A DNA stretch of 64,000 bases from Aminobacter aminovorans (GCF_900445235.1 NZ_UFSM01000001.1:2619501-2683500), one strand, 5' to 3'; counted from the first letter of the stretch, positions 44,540-53,120 are shown. Made by a program: numbers and translations. Notes: generated by a model not told the origin, from the sequence alone.

Positions 44540-44842
44540 TCAAGACTTGGATTTACGCCAGCCTGCCGAGCGAGCTTCGCTTTCTGAGCAGAACCATCGC
44601 TCACCGAACTCAGGTCGGATGATCGTCTCGTCGTAGTATTCTTGGCCGGGCACGTGAAATATGCGCTCGCCAGTGTCTATGCTGACGTTGCCCTTGATGT
44701 CGCAGTTGCGAGCTACCTTGCTGCCTGCAGACGTGGTTGCGAAGCTCGGTATGGAAATTTCATCAATGAAGTACCCCAAGCCGGCAGAGCCCAGGAGGGC
44801 TGCAGCAAACGGTACGCTGAACTGATGTCGCGAGCGTCTCAT
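44540..44842 (-). CDS. Secreted protein with C-terminal CDIKGNVSI...GERWFCSE module
   Basis: 100 residues with a membrane-insertion or signal helix (FAAALLGSAGLGYF) and a compact module (NCDIKGNVSIDTGERIFH, EYYDETIIRPEFGERWFCSESEARSAGW). The same module occurs at the ends of secreted nucleases and in small envelope proteins of rhizobia. Two cysteines could form a disulfide. Lone minus-strand gene beside the phage tRNA, so a moron candidate. Confidence 0.7.
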   Translation of the reverse strand: MRRSRHQFSVPFAAALLGSAGLGYFIDEISIPSFATTSAGSKVARNCDIKGNVSIDTGERIFHVPGQEYYDETIIRPEFGERWFCSESEARSAGWRKSKS

Positions 44843-44911
44843 AGACGCATCGTAGCGGGCTCCGCTGTCGGATTGGCAAACGTGGGCTGAGCAATTTTAA
44901 CGATCGAACAA

Positions 44912-44988
44912 GTCAGGGTGGAGCAGCCCGGTAGCTCGCTTGGCTCATAACCAAGTGGACGCAGGTTCAAATCCTGCCCCTGCAACCA
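44912..44988 (+). tRNA. Phage-encoded initiator-like tRNA-Met (CAT)
   Basis: A 77-base cloverleaf: acceptor GTCAGGG/CCCTGCA, D arm GAGC...GCTC, anticodon stem CTTGG/CCAAG with loop CTCATAA, T arm GCAGG TTCAAAT CCTGC, encoded CCA. Positions 1-72 (G-A) do not pair and 11-24 is A-U, both initiator hallmarks; the D-arm stretch GGAGCAGCCCGGTAGCTCG is that of rhizobial fMet tRNA as I remember it. The 2-71 pair (U-C) is also mismatched, leaving five acceptor pairs. Confidence 0.85.
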
Positions 44989-45002
44989 GATCAGGACAGG
45001 CG

Positions 45003-45197
45003 ATGCGTTGGAAACCCATCAAGAAGCTAACCGACGTCGAAGTCGACCTAGCTTGGCATCGCCGGCTCATGGTCTGGAACGATTGTCAGGGGCCGTATCA
45101 CCTGACCGACGCCGCCGCCAACGGCTATTTCGATGCCGATACTGTTCGCAGTGACGGCATGTGGACGAAGTTCCTGATCCTACCGGACGCCGGGTGA
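45003..45197 (+). CDS. Small phage protein after the tRNA
   Basis: 64 residues from ATG 45003: MRWKPIKKLTDVEVDLAWHRRLMVW...GPYHLTDAAANGYFDADTV. Likely helical with a Trp-rich start. No family recognised. The frame is open back into the tRNA, so the first ATG after it is used; AGGACAGGCG is the ribosome site. Confidence 0.55.
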   Translation: MRWKPIKKLTDVEVDLAWHRRLMVWNDCQGPYHLTDAAANGYFDADTVRSDGMWTKFLILPDAG

Positions 45198-45213
45198 ACG
45201 CAGCGCTAAGCGA

Positions 45214-45465
45214 TCAACCGCTGACGATCTGCACGACCAAGGCGATCCCGGCGAAGACCGCCGCGGCCACGGTTGCCCACGCGGCAATTGAGGCCAGGAA
45301 GAACTCCTGCTTGCCAAGCTCGTGCTTGGTGATGACCGGAACACCATCCCAATGGAGCGCTTTCGTTTCACGGTGAAAGCCGAGCATGTCGAACCCATCA
45401 AGGGGTAGCGGCTCAACCCCCGGAGGCCACGGCTTCCCGTCTCGACTCATACGCTGTTGTGCCAT
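45214..45465 (-). CDS. Small tail-anchored membrane protein
   Basis: 83 residues from MAQQRMSRDGKPWPPG, ending in a hydrophobic helix (FFLASIAAWATVAAAVFAGIALVVQIV). The soluble part has a GFHRETKALHWDGVPVI strand pair. It is on the minus strand within the rightward genome, so a moron-type gene is likely. No family recognised. Confidence 0.55.
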   Translation of the reverse strand: MAQQRMSRDGKPWPPGVEPLPLDGFDMLGFHRETKALHWDGVPVITKHELGKQEFFLASIAAWATVAAAVFAGIALVVQIVSG

Positions 45466-45547
45466 TCGCCCCTCCCGGTGAGGCGGGCATCCTCCCACCA
45501 CTCTCGACACCTGTCGAGATGAGCCTCCGCCTGTAATATCGGTGCGT

Positions 45548-45823
45548 CTAAGGCGTTACGTTCGCCTGTAGCCACGCGGCAGCGTTCTCATTCGTCTTGT
45601 AGAGTGCCCAGTCCGCGCCAGGTTTGAGTTCGACGACTATTAGCCCGTCATCAGAATCCATCTGGGCTCTGAGCAGATCTCGGATCGTTCCGGCGGGCCC
45701 TGTGAGGGTGCCTAACCATAGAGACTTGAGAGGAGAGATGCATTTCCAGCCCCTCAGTATCTTGATCAGGCCGTCGTAGTTTCGCACCTTTCGAAGGTCG
45801 TAGCTGATCATGTATGCCGGCAC
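45548..45823 (-). CDS. Cas2-fold protein of the SinR type
   Basis: 91 residues from GTG 45823 (ribosome site GGGAGGGGACA). The pattern MISYDL...YDGLIKILRGW...SLWLGTLTGPAGTIRDLLRAQMDSDDGLIVVELKPGADWAL is that of SinR-like Cas2 relatives: a ferredoxin fold with the acidic residue at the end of the first strand (SYDL). No CRISPR array or other cas gene is in the window. Stand-alone members have unknown function; some relatives (VapD) are ribonucleases. Confidence 0.7.
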   Translation of the reverse strand: MPAYMISYDLRKVRNYDGLIKILRGWKCISPLKSLWLGTLTGPAGTIRDLLRAQMDSDDGLIVVELKPGADWALYKTNENAAAWLQANVTP

Positions 45824-45833
45824 TGTCCCCTCC

Positions 45834-45848
45834 CATCTAAAATAGATG
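45834..45848. promoter_or_regulatory. Perfect palindrome between divergent genes
   Basis: CATCTA-AAA-TAGATG, 15 bases, lies between the Cas2-fold gene (leftward) and the small terminase gene (rightward), within 20 bases of both starts. It may be an operator or part of a promoter; no protein can be assigned. Confidence 0.35.
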
Positions 45849-45866
45849 AAAAGTAGAGCAGGTTAG

Positions 45867-46223
45867 ATGGCAGTCGGCAAGAAGACAGGCGGGCGATCCA
45901 AAGGCACCCCAAACAAGGCCACAGCTCGTCGCGAAAAGGAAATCGCCAAGGGTGGCGATACCCCTCTCGACTACATGCTGAAGGTGATGCGCAACCCCAA
46001 GGCCGATGCTTCCAGGCGCGATGATATGGCCAAGGCAGCGGCGCCCTATGTGCATCCCAAGCTCGCATCCATGCAGCACACCGGCCGCAACGGCGGACCG
46101 ATCCAGACGGTCGACCTCACGAAACTGAGTGGTGATGAACTCGATCAGCTCGAAAGCATTTTCGGCCCGCTTGCCGGACCCGGCGACGATGATGCGCCAG
46201 ATCAGGCAGGAGAGGGCGCGTAG
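45867..46223 (+). CDS. Terminase small subunit-like protein
   Basis: 118 residues: KKTGGRSKGTPNKATARREKEIAK (basic, DNA-binding) followed by TPLDYMLKVMRNPKADASRRDDMAKAAAPYVHPKLAS, a pattern common in small proteins preceding phage large terminases. It would recognise the packaging start. Its end overlaps the large-subunit start. Confidence 0.7.
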   Translation: MAVGKKTGGRSKGTPNKATARREKEIAKGGDTPLDYMLKVMRNPKADASRRDDMAKAAAPYVHPKLASMQHTGRNGGPIQTVDLTKLSGDELDQLESIFGPLAGPGDDDAPDQAGEGA

Positions 46224-47658
46224 AGCAGCAGAGGCTGAACGAGAGCGTGTTGCACGCGATGCCGAGCGCATCAGGGCGAGGTGCCAGACGCTCTCTGGGT
46301 TCATTCGTGAGGCATGGCATGTGGTCGAGCCGAACTCGACCTTTGTCCATGGCTGGCACCTTGACGCGATATCCGACCACCTCGAGGCGGTCACGTCCGG
46401 CCAGATCAACCGTCTGCTGATCAATGTGCCGCCTGGCACTATGAAGTCGCTGCTGACGTCGGTGCTGTGGCCGGCGTGGGAATGGGGGCCAGTTGGAAGG
46501 CCATCGCTCCGGTATCTGACCACCAGCTACGCGGAGAAGTACGTCAAGCGCGACAGTCGCCGCATGCGCGACCTGGTGCAGTCGGAGTGGTATCGGGCGC
46601 TGTGGCCCGAGGTGGAACTGGTCAGGGCGGGCGAGGCATCTTTCGCCAACACCAAGACCGGCAATCGTGAAGGTGTCCCCTTTGCCAGTCTCACCGGCGG
46701 CCGCGGCGATCGCGTTATCATCGATGACCCGCATTCGACCGAGACGGCCGAGAGCGAGGCGGAACGGACAAATACTAGCCGCATCTTCCGAGAGTCGGTT
46801 CCGACCCGCCTGAACGATCCGATCCGTTCGGCGATCATCGTCATCATGCAGCGACTGCACGAGGACGATGTCTCGGGCCAGATCATGAAGCTCGGGCTTG
46901 GGTATGAGCACCTGATGCTCCCCATGGAGTTCGAGCCGGATCGCAAGTGCTTCACCTCGATAGGGTTCGAGGATCCGCGAAAGGAAGACGGCGAGCTTCT
47001 GTTCCCTGAGCGCTTCCCCCGAGAGGTGGTGGAGCGCGACAAGGTGCCGATGGGCTCCTATGCGGTTGCTGGTCAGTTCCAGCAGCGGCCAGCGCCTCGT
47101 TCGGGCGGCATGTTTCAGCGGGGCGATTTCGAGATCGTCGATGCTGTGCCGGCCGGCGCTATCCGATGCCGGGCATGGGACTTCGCAGCGACACAACAGA
47201 AGGCTGGCAAGCAGCCTGACTGGACCGTTGGGCTTCGCATGGCCTGGGCGAGTGGCATCTTCTACGTCGAGGACGTCAAGCGCGATCGCTGGTCGCCCAA
47301 CGACGTAGAGAAGAACCTGAAGAACACGGCCAGCCAAGACGGCTTGGATGTCCGTATCAGGATGCCAGAAGACCCAGGCGCTGCTGGTAAGGCGGACGCT
47401 GCAACCAAGGTCAAGCTGCTGGCCGGCTACAACGTGGGTGTGGTCAGGCCGACTGGCGAGAAGGCGGTGCGGGCCAAGCCAGCATCAGCCCAGGCCGAAG
47501 CTGGAAACGTGAAGCTCATCCGCGGGCCGTGGAATGAAGCGTTCCTTGACGAGGTGTGCTCGTTCCCCAACGCACAATTCGATGACCAGTTGGACGCCTT
47601 TGCCGACGCTCTGAATGAGCTGGCGTTGGGCTCAACCTTCACTCTCGACAATATTTAA
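46189..47658 (+). CDS. Phage terminase large subunit
   Basis: Packaging ATPase/nuclease. About 489 residues from ATG 46189; a GTG at 46129 or ATG 46135 would add 18-20 residues and overlap the small subunit more. Walker A-like NVPPGTMKS (about residue 82), Walker B VIIDDP, the C-motif region VIIVMQRLHEDD and nuclease residues near AWDFAATQ and QFDDQLDAF are in the usual order (TIGR01630-type). Confidence 0.92.
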   Translation: MMRQIRQERARRAAEAERERVARDAERIRARCQTLSGFIREAWHVVEPNSTFVHGWHLDAISDHLEAVTSGQINRLLINVPPGTMKSLLTSVLWPAWEWGPVGRPSLRYLTTSYAEKYVKRDSRRMRDLVQSEWYRALWPEVELVRAGEASFANTKTGNREGVPFASLTGGRGDRVIIDDPHSTETAESEAERTNTSRIFRESVPTRLNDPIRSAIIVIMQRLHEDDVSGQIMKLGLGYEHLMLPMEFEPDRKCFTSIGFEDPRKEDGELLFPERFPREVVERDKVPMGSYAVAGQFQQRPAPRSGGMFQRGDFEIVDAVPAGAIRCRAWDFAATQQKAGKQPDWTVGLRMAWASGIFYVEDVKRDRWSPNDVEKNLKNTASQDGLDVRIRMPEDPGAAGKADAATKVKLLAGYNVGVVRPTGEKAVRAKPASAQAEAGNVKLIRGPWNEAFLDEVCSFPNAQFDDQLDAFADALNELALGSTFTLDNI

Positions 47659-47693
47659 GGGATGGGGCTCAGCCATAACTAAGCCCCGTGCCT

Positions 47694-47990
47694 TCAATCG
47701 ACATGCTCGGGCATGTCTTTGAGCTGATCTTCCGTCCAGGTCGTGACGGCATGAACTACGCCATCCTCGTCACGCATGAATTGGAGTTGGCTGACAGGAA
47801 CCGCCACCTGCTTGGCACCGATGCCAAGGAAACCGCCAACATCAATGACTACCTGAGCGGTGCTCCCAGAGCCGTGAAGATGTGACACAAATCCGATGTC
47901 CTCATCGTCGGGCCCAAAGATAGTGGCGCCTTCCAGCATATCGGGCGTGAGCTCAGCTTCGGTGAGGCGAACGTGAGTGCTGTGATCCAT
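47694..47990 (-). CDS. PRC-barrel-like domain protein on the minus strand
   Basis: 98 residues from MDHSTHVRLTEAEL: DMLEGATIFGPDDEDIGFVSHLHG and QVVIDVGGFLGIGAKQVAVPVSQLQFM are the PRC-barrel pattern common in rhizobial small stress-related proteins. A good ribosome site (AGAGGAG) precedes it. It is a typical host-like cassette inserted between terminase and portal. Confidence 0.8.
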   Translation of the reverse strand: MDHSTHVRLTEAELTPDMLEGATIFGPDDEDIGFVSHLHGSGSTAQVVIDVGGFLGIGAKQVAVPVSQLQFMRDEDGVVHAVTTWTEDQLKDMPEHVD

Positions 47991-48061
47991 TGCTGGTCTC
48001 CTCTGGGGTTGGACATCCCCAACACCTGAAACAGCTGTCCGTTCCGAAGGAAGCCAGGCCG

Positions 48062-49885
48062 ATGACAAATGTGATCGCGATGTTCCGCGACAGCCTGACC
48101 AATCTCGTGTCGCGCCTCGGCACGGACAGGGACAAGGCGGCGAGCAGCTTCTACTCGATGCCCGTCCTGTCGGACGCCGAGTTGCTGAACGCTTATCGCG
48201 GCGCTTGGCTGCCCCGCAAGATCGTCGACATTCCCGCCTTTGACAGTGTCCGGGCATGGCGTGACTGGCAGGCTGATGGGACCAAGATCGAGGACATCGA
48301 GGCCGAAGAGAAGCGCCTCAACGTCCGCGGCAAGGTGCTCGAGGCGAGGACCAAGGCCCGTCTGTGGGGTGGTGCTGCCATTCACATCGGCACCGGTGAT
48401 CAGGAACTGGCCAAGCCGCTGGACGTCGAGCGGATCGGCAAGGGTGGCATCAAGCACCTGACCGTGCTGACCCGCCGCCAACTGTCTGCCGGCGAGATCG
48501 AGCGCGATCCGGGTTCGGAATGGTACGGCAAACCCAAGGACTACAAGCTGACGGCCGGCGACAAGGTTCAGGTGGACATTCACCCTTCGCGCCTGGTCAT
48601 CTTCGCCGGCAACCCTCAGCCTGACGTCGAATTGGTCGGAAGCAGTGAACTGGTATGGGGCGACAGCGTGCTGCTCGCTGTCATGGAGGCGATTAAGCAG
48701 GCGGATGGAACCGCGGCGAACATTGCCAGCCTGATCTTCGAAGCCAAGATCGACATTATCCGCATTCCGAACTTCATGGCCTCGCTCGGAGACGAGGGCT
48801 ACAAGCGCAAGATCATCGAGCGCTACACCCTGGCCAACACCTCCAAGGGCATCAACGGTACGCTGATGCTCGACAAGGAGGAGGAGTACGAGAGCAAGTC
48901 GGCCTCATTCGCCACGCTCCCAGACGTGCTGGACCGGTTCCTGCAGATCGTCTCGGGTGCGGCTGACATCCCGGCGACCCGCCTGCTTGGCCAGGCGCCG
49001 GCAGGGATGAACGCTACCGGCGAGAGCGATCTTCGCAATTATTATGATCGCCTTTCGGCCATGCAGTCGCTGGAAATGACCCCAGCGATGTACCGCATGG
49101 ACGAAGCGATTATTCGCTCGGCCCTCGGCTCACGGCCGGATGAGGTCCATTACGACTGGGCACCGCTCTGGGGCATGTCGGAGAAGGAAAAGGCCGACGT
49201 CTTCAAGACCAAGGCCGATGCTGCCCGCGCAATTGCCGGTAGCAGTGGCCAGCAGCCGCTTATGCCGATCGATGCGCTGTCTGATGCGTTGGTCAACACC
49301 TTCGTCGAGGACGGGTCACTGCCAGGCCTTGAAGCGGCGATTGAGGAGTATGGCAAGCTCGCCGAGCAGGAACCGGACGAAGACGAGCAGGCAGCGGCGG
49401 CAACGCCCCAGAAGCCGGCAGCAAAGCAGGCTGCGAACGATGCCTTGCCTCGGACGCTCTATGTCCGTCGCGATGTGGTGAACGCCGCAGAGATCAAGGC
49501 GTGGGCTGAAGCGCAGGGCATCACGGATATCGTGCCCGACCTGCACGTCACTATCGTCTACTCGCGCACGCCCATCGACTGGATCAAGGCGGGCAACGCC
49601 TTTGAGTGGGGCCCGGAGCGTGATGGTTCAATGCTGATTCCCAAGGGTGGCCCCCGCGTGGTGGAGCCGCTCGGAAACATGACTGCTGTGCTGATGTTCG
49701 CTTCGTCGCAACTGTGCTGGCGGCACGAGGAAATCGTGCGGGCTGGTGCGTCACACGATTTCGAGGACTACCAGCCGCACATCGGCCTGACCAAGGCACC
49801 GGTCGACCTCACCACGATCGAGCCATATCGCGGCAAGATCGTGCTGGGGCCGGAAGTGTTCGAGGAAGTGGCTAAGGCAACTTAG
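48062..49885 (+). CDS. Portal protein (DUF1073) with C-terminal Acb1-like 2H phosphoesterase domain
   Basis: 607 residues. Residues 1-440 match DUF1073 portal-type proteins (LSDAELLNAYRGAWLPRKIVD, KPKDYKL, ATRLLGQAPAGMNATGESDLRNYYDRL). After a Gln/Ala/Glu linker (about 440-475), residues 478-605 resemble the anti-CBASS protein Acb1, a 2H phosphoesterase that cleaves cyclic nucleotide signals. The first HxT motif is intact (HVTIVYS, H495); the second reads HIGLT (H573), where HxT/S is expected. The domain may therefore be weakened or use a different residue. Confidence 0.88.
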   Translation: MTNVIAMFRDSLTNLVSRLGTDRDKAASSFYSMPVLSDAELLNAYRGAWLPRKIVDIPAFDSVRAWRDWQADGTKIEDIEAEEKRLNVRGKVLEARTKARLWGGAAIHIGTGDQELAKPLDVERIGKGGIKHLTVLTRRQLSAGEIERDPGSEWYGKPKDYKLTAGDKVQVDIHPSRLVIFAGNPQPDVELVGSSELVWGDSVLLAVMEAIKQADGTAANIASLIFEAKIDIIRIPNFMASLGDEGYKRKIIERYTLANTSKGINGTLMLDKEEEYESKSASFATLPDVLDRFLQIVSGAADIPATRLLGQAPAGMNATGESDLRNYYDRLSAMQSLEMTPAMYRMDEAIIRSALGSRPDEVHYDWAPLWGMSEKEKADVFKTKADAARAIAGSSGQQPLMPIDALSDALVNTFVEDGSLPGLEAAIEEYGKLAEQEPDEDEQAAAATPQKPAAKQAANDALPRTLYVRRDVVNAAEIKAWAEAQGITDIVPDLHVTIVYSRTPIDWIKAGNAFEWGPERDGSMLIPKGGPRVVEPLGNMTAVLMFASSQLCWRHEEIVRAGASHDFEDYQPHIGLTKAPVDLTTIEPYRGKIVLGPEVFEEVAKAT

Positions 49886-49887
49886 CC

Positions 49888-50103
49888 CTAGGCTTGTTGG
49901 CGGCGGCCCTCTTGAAACAGGCCGACAATGACGTCGAAAGGCTCTTCGACGGCGAACTGCCAAGAAGCACTATTCGAATTTGTGCCGGTGGTAACAACGT
50001 GTGTGTAGGCGCCAAAGTCCTGAAGCGTCACGATCTGTTCGGTGTTCACGGCAATTCGTGAGTTGGTGCTGCTGCCGCGCAAAGTGAGCGTAATTAGAGC
50101 CAT
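49888..50103 (-). CDS. Small minus-strand protein between portal and DUF2213 genes
   Basis: 71 residues from ATG 50103: MALITLTLRGSSTNSRIAVNTEQIV...SWQFAVEEPFDVIVGLFQEG. Strand-rich, with a layout like the small FlbD-type beta proteins (start strand, VN...I, terminal EPFDVI), but homology is not certain. AAGGGGAAAC is the ribosome site. Moron candidate. Confidence 0.6.
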   Translation of the reverse strand: MALITLTLRGSSTNSRIAVNTEQIVTLQDFGAYTHVVTTGTNSNSASWQFAVEEPFDVIVGLFQEGRRQQA

Positions 50104-50166
50104 ACCAAAGTTTCCCCTTATGCTTGCCGTGCATAGCACGCTGGCATGGTGCCAGAAAGATCGTCC

Positions 50167-51312
50167 ATGCAATTCACAGACGCTGTAACCGTCGCGGGAA
50201 CGCGGCGGACCGGAGACGGCTACCTTATCGCTGAGGCGAGGGCGGTGCGCACTGGCATCCAGCTTTACGCTGGCCACGAGGTCGGCAAGCCCGACGTTGC
50301 CAGGGTGCGGGTCTATCGGGCCGCCGATCAGGTCTTCGCCCAGGACAGCCTGCAGTCGTTCAGCCATGCGCCGATCACCATTGATCACCCTGACCAGGAA
50401 GTGACGGCGGATAACTGGAAGGAACTGTCGGTCGGCGAGGTTAGCACCGCGGCCAAGCAGGACGGGCAGTGGGTCATGCTCCCACTGATCCTCAAGGACG
50501 CAGCAGCCATCACCGCCATGGTGAGTGGCAAGCGCGAACTGTCCGCCGGCTACAACTGCGAATTGGACTGGACGCCCGGCATGACAGCCGATGGCGAGCC
50601 CTACGACGCGCAGCAGCGCTCCATCAAGATCAACCATCTCGCGCTCGTCGATCGCGCTCGGGCTGGTTCACAAGCTCGCATCGGTGATGCGGGGAACTGG
50701 GGCGCCGCCCCGATTTCAACCACTGACAAGGAGACTGTCACCATGAGTGACGCACTTCGTACTGTGGTCGTGGACGGACTATCGGTGCAGACCACCGATC
50801 AGGGCGCCCAGGCCATCACCAAGCTGCTGGCCGATCTTGCATCGTCCGCAGCGAAGTTCACCGACGCCCAGAACGACCATGCCAAGGCTATCGCGGCCAA
50901 GGATGCCGATCTGGCCAAAAAGGATGCTGAGATCGATGGCCTCAAGGCCAAGATCCTCTCCGATGCCGACCTCGACAAGAAGGTGGCGGCCCGAGCTGAC
51001 CTGATCAGCAAGGCCAAGGCGATCGCCAAGGACGTCAAGACCGACGGCCTGTCGGATGCTGCCATCCGCCGTGCCGCAGTCGTCGCCAAGCTCGGTGACG
51101 CTGCCGTGGCCGACAAGGCCGACGCCTACATCGACGCCCGCTTTGACATCCTGGTCGAGGACGCGGGCAAGAACCCGTCCGACCCGTTCCGCACGGTTGT
51201 CCAGTCCGGCATTCAGCCGGTCAATGACGCCGGCAGTTCGGCAACCGCTCACAAGGCCATGACCGACCATCTTACGTCGGCCTGGCAGAACCCGACGAAG
51301 GGAGCAGCCTAA
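50167..51312 (+). CDS. DUF2213 protein, probable prohead protease-scaffold
   Basis: 381 residues from MQFTDAVTVAGTRRT (ATG 50146 would add seven). The N-terminal 190 residues (SFSHAPITIDHPDQEVTADNWKELSVGEV, GKRELSAGYNCELDW, HLALVDRARAG) match DUF2213, thought to be a capsid maturation protease. The C-terminal half has a coiled, Lys/Asp/Ala-rich scaffold-like region. Located before cement and capsid genes as expected. Confidence 0.82.
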   Translation: MQFTDAVTVAGTRRTGDGYLIAEARAVRTGIQLYAGHEVGKPDVARVRVYRAADQVFAQDSLQSFSHAPITIDHPDQEVTADNWKELSVGEVSTAAKQDGQWVMLPLILKDAAAITAMVSGKRELSAGYNCELDWTPGMTADGEPYDAQQRSIKINHLALVDRARAGSQARIGDAGNWGAAPISTTDKETVTMSDALRTVVVDGLSVQTTDQGAQAITKLLADLASSAAKFTDAQNDHAKAIAAKDADLAKKDAEIDGLKAKILSDADLDKKVAARADLISKAKAIAKDVKTDGLSDAAIRRAAVVAKLGDAAVADKADAYIDARFDILVEDAGKNPSDPFRTVVQSGIQPVNDAGSSATAHKAMTDHLTSAWQNPTKGAA

Positions 51313-51749
51313 TGCCTGCGGTCCAGACTAACTACGCAGCCCAGCACGCCCGCTGGGTCGAGGGCATGGTCCTCAACATGGAGCCGTCCGTAGTCGTCAC
51401 CCGCGTTGCGGAAGACGTTGAGGGCATCGGCTTCGGCAAAGTCGGCGTTCAGGGCACTGCCGACAATCAGGTCGTGGACTCCGAAGCTACGGCCAAGTTC
51501 ACCGGCATCGCTGTTCTCGACAGCACCCAGCCGACGGGCAAGTACGAGCAGTTCTCGAATGTCGCCATGATGAAGAAGGGCGTCATCGTGGCTCAGGCCT
51601 CGGTCGCTGTCGCTGTCGGCGATCCCGTCTATTACGTTCCGGCAACCGGTGTTCTCACGAACTCGGCCTCCGGCAACACCCTCATCGCAGGCGCACAGTG
51701 GGACACCAGCACTTCGGGTGCTGCCCTCGCTGCTCTGCGCCTCGGCTAA
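51312..51749 (+). CDS. Structural cement protein-like (Gp24-type)
   Basis: 145 residues, strand-rich, beginning MPAVQTNYAAQHARWVEGMV and containing GVIVAQASVAVAVGDPVYYV, similar to capsid cement proteins of the Gp24/DUF2190 type. Its start overlaps the DUF2213 stop (TAATG). It probably stabilises the capsid surface. Confidence 0.75.
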   Translation: MPAVQTNYAAQHARWVEGMVLNMEPSVVVTRVAEDVEGIGFGKVGVQGTADNQVVDSEATAKFTGIAVLDSTQPTGKYEQFSNVAMMKKGVIVAQASVAVAVGDPVYYVPATGVLTNSASGNTLIAGAQWDTSTSGAALAALRLG

Positions 51750-51764
51750 CCAGGAGCGATCTCA

Positions 51765-52718
51765 ATGAACGCACACATCATGCAGGACGCTCAGCAGGTC
51801 GCGATGAGCTTCCTTATCCGTCAGGCTACGTTGATCGAGCCGACGGTCTACGCGATCAAGTATCAGGACATCCAATACCCGTCCCTGATCCCGGTCGACA
51901 CCTCCGCGCCCGAGTGGATCCAGTCCGTCACCTATTTCTCGATGGATTCGGTCGGCCAGGCGCAGTGGTTCAACGGCAACGCCCACGACGTCCCGAAGGT
52001 CGAGCTGACCCGCGAGAAGTTCGAAACCGGTGTCTCCATGGCCGCGATCGGCTACGGCTACAATATCGAGGAGCTTGGCACCGCCCAGCTGCTCGGCATG
52101 AACCTGTCCAACGATAAGGCATCGGCCGCCCGCCGCATTGCGGAGGAAAAGATCGACCTTGTCGCCTTCGTTGGCGATGCAGCCAAGGGCTTCACCGGTC
52201 TGGTGAATGCCTCGACGCCGACCGCCACCACGGCGCCGGCAGACGGCACCGGTTCCGCAACGACGTTCGCGTCGAAGACGCCCGACCAGATCCTCCGCGA
52301 CATCAACGGCCAGCTGACCGGCATCTTCACCGGTACGCTCGGTGCGGAACTCGCGGACACGCTGCTGCTGCCGTATTCGGTGCTGCTGGACATCTCGACA
52401 CGCCGCATCGACGCCGTGAACCAGACCACGATCCTGGAATGGGTGAAGCGTAACAACATCTACACGCTCACCACCGGCCAGGAACTGACCATTCGTGGTG
52501 TCTTCGGTTACCTCGACACGGCCGGTGCCGGCAGCACCAAGCGCATGGTGGCCTACCGCCGTTCGCCCGAGGTGCTGAAGTTCCACATGCCGATGCCGTT
52601 CCGGTTCCTGCCGGCTTGGCAGACTGGGCCGATCAAGTTCGACGTGCCGGGCATCTTCCGCCTCGGTGGCGTCGACATTCGCCGGCCCAAGGCTGTCCGC
52701 TATCTCGACGGCATTTAA
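51765..52718 (+). CDS. Major capsid protein (DUF2184)
   Basis: 317 residues. IQYPSLIPVDTSAPEWIQSVTYFSMD, GYNIEELGTAQLLGMNLSNDKASAARRIAEEKIDLV and the late AYRRSPEVLKFHMPMPFRFLP are characteristic of DUF2184 major capsid proteins. AGGAGCGATCTCA is the ribosome site. Flanking cement and connector genes support the call. Confidence 0.9.
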   Translation: MNAHIMQDAQQVAMSFLIRQATLIEPTVYAIKYQDIQYPSLIPVDTSAPEWIQSVTYFSMDSVGQAQWFNGNAHDVPKVELTREKFETGVSMAAIGYGYNIEELGTAQLLGMNLSNDKASAARRIAEEKIDLVAFVGDAAKGFTGLVNASTPTATTAPADGTGSATTFASKTPDQILRDINGQLTGIFTGTLGAELADTLLLPYSVLLDISTRRIDAVNQTTILEWVKRNNIYTLTTGQELTIRGVFGYLDTAGAGSTKRMVAYRRSPEVLKFHMPMPFRFLPAWQTGPIKFDVPGIFRLGGVDIRRPKAVRYLDGI

Positions 52719-52728
52719 GGAGGGACCG

Positions 52729-53079
52729 ATGAAGGTCACCAACACACAGCAGGGGCCGCGCGGCATCAATGCCGTCGGCGGCGCCGTTCTGATCGAGCCG
52801 GGTCAGTCTGTCGATGTCGAGGTCAGCGAGGCTGAACTGAAGGTTGCTGAGGCGACTGGCTGGTTCAGCTTCGAAGGCAAGGCCAAGACGGTCGCAAAGG
52901 CCAAGGCTGTTGCAACGAGCGACGATTCCGCCCCGAAGACCGCAGGCGAGGTTCTCGCCATGGTCGACGGCAACTTCATGGCCTTCAAGTCGGCTGCGTC
53001 CAAGCTGCTCGGCGACAAGACGCCGTCGAAGAAGGACGAGATCGTCGCCGCGCTCGAGGAACTGGCAACCCAGCCCTGA
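52729..53079 (+). CDS. Small head-module protein
   Basis: 116 residues: MKVTNTQQGPRGINAVGGAVLIEPGQSVDVEVSEAELKVAEATGWF is a common small fold directly after DUF2184 capsids. The C-terminal half is Ala/Lys-rich with SKKDEIVAALEELA. AGGAGGG ribosome site. Possibly a head fibre or connector accessory; not certain. Confidence 0.7.
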   Translation: MKVTNTQQGPRGINAVGGAVLIEPGQSVDVEVSEAELKVAEATGWFSFEGKAKTVAKAKAVATSDDSAPKTAGEVLAMVDGNFMAFKSAASKLLGDKTPSKKDEIVAALEELATQP

Positions 53080-53090
53080 CCATCAACCGG

Positions 53091-53120
53091 CCCGGCAGTT
53101 TCGCTGCCGGGTCCTTCTTT
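53091..53120 (+). terminator. Intrinsic terminator after the capsid module
   Basis: CCCGGCAG, loop TTTCG, CTGCCGGG, followed by TCCTTCTTT. The eight-pair GC stem with a pyrimidine-rich tail would stop or reduce transcription after the capsid genes. Confidence 0.7.

Noticed and set aside
45548..45823. CRISPR locus suggested by the Cas2-like protein
   Set aside because: No direct-repeat array or other cas gene is visible anywhere in the window.
48240..49481. Frames on both strands within the portal gene
   Set aside because: Shadow frames without ribosome sites or domains; the portal frame is supported by homology across its length.
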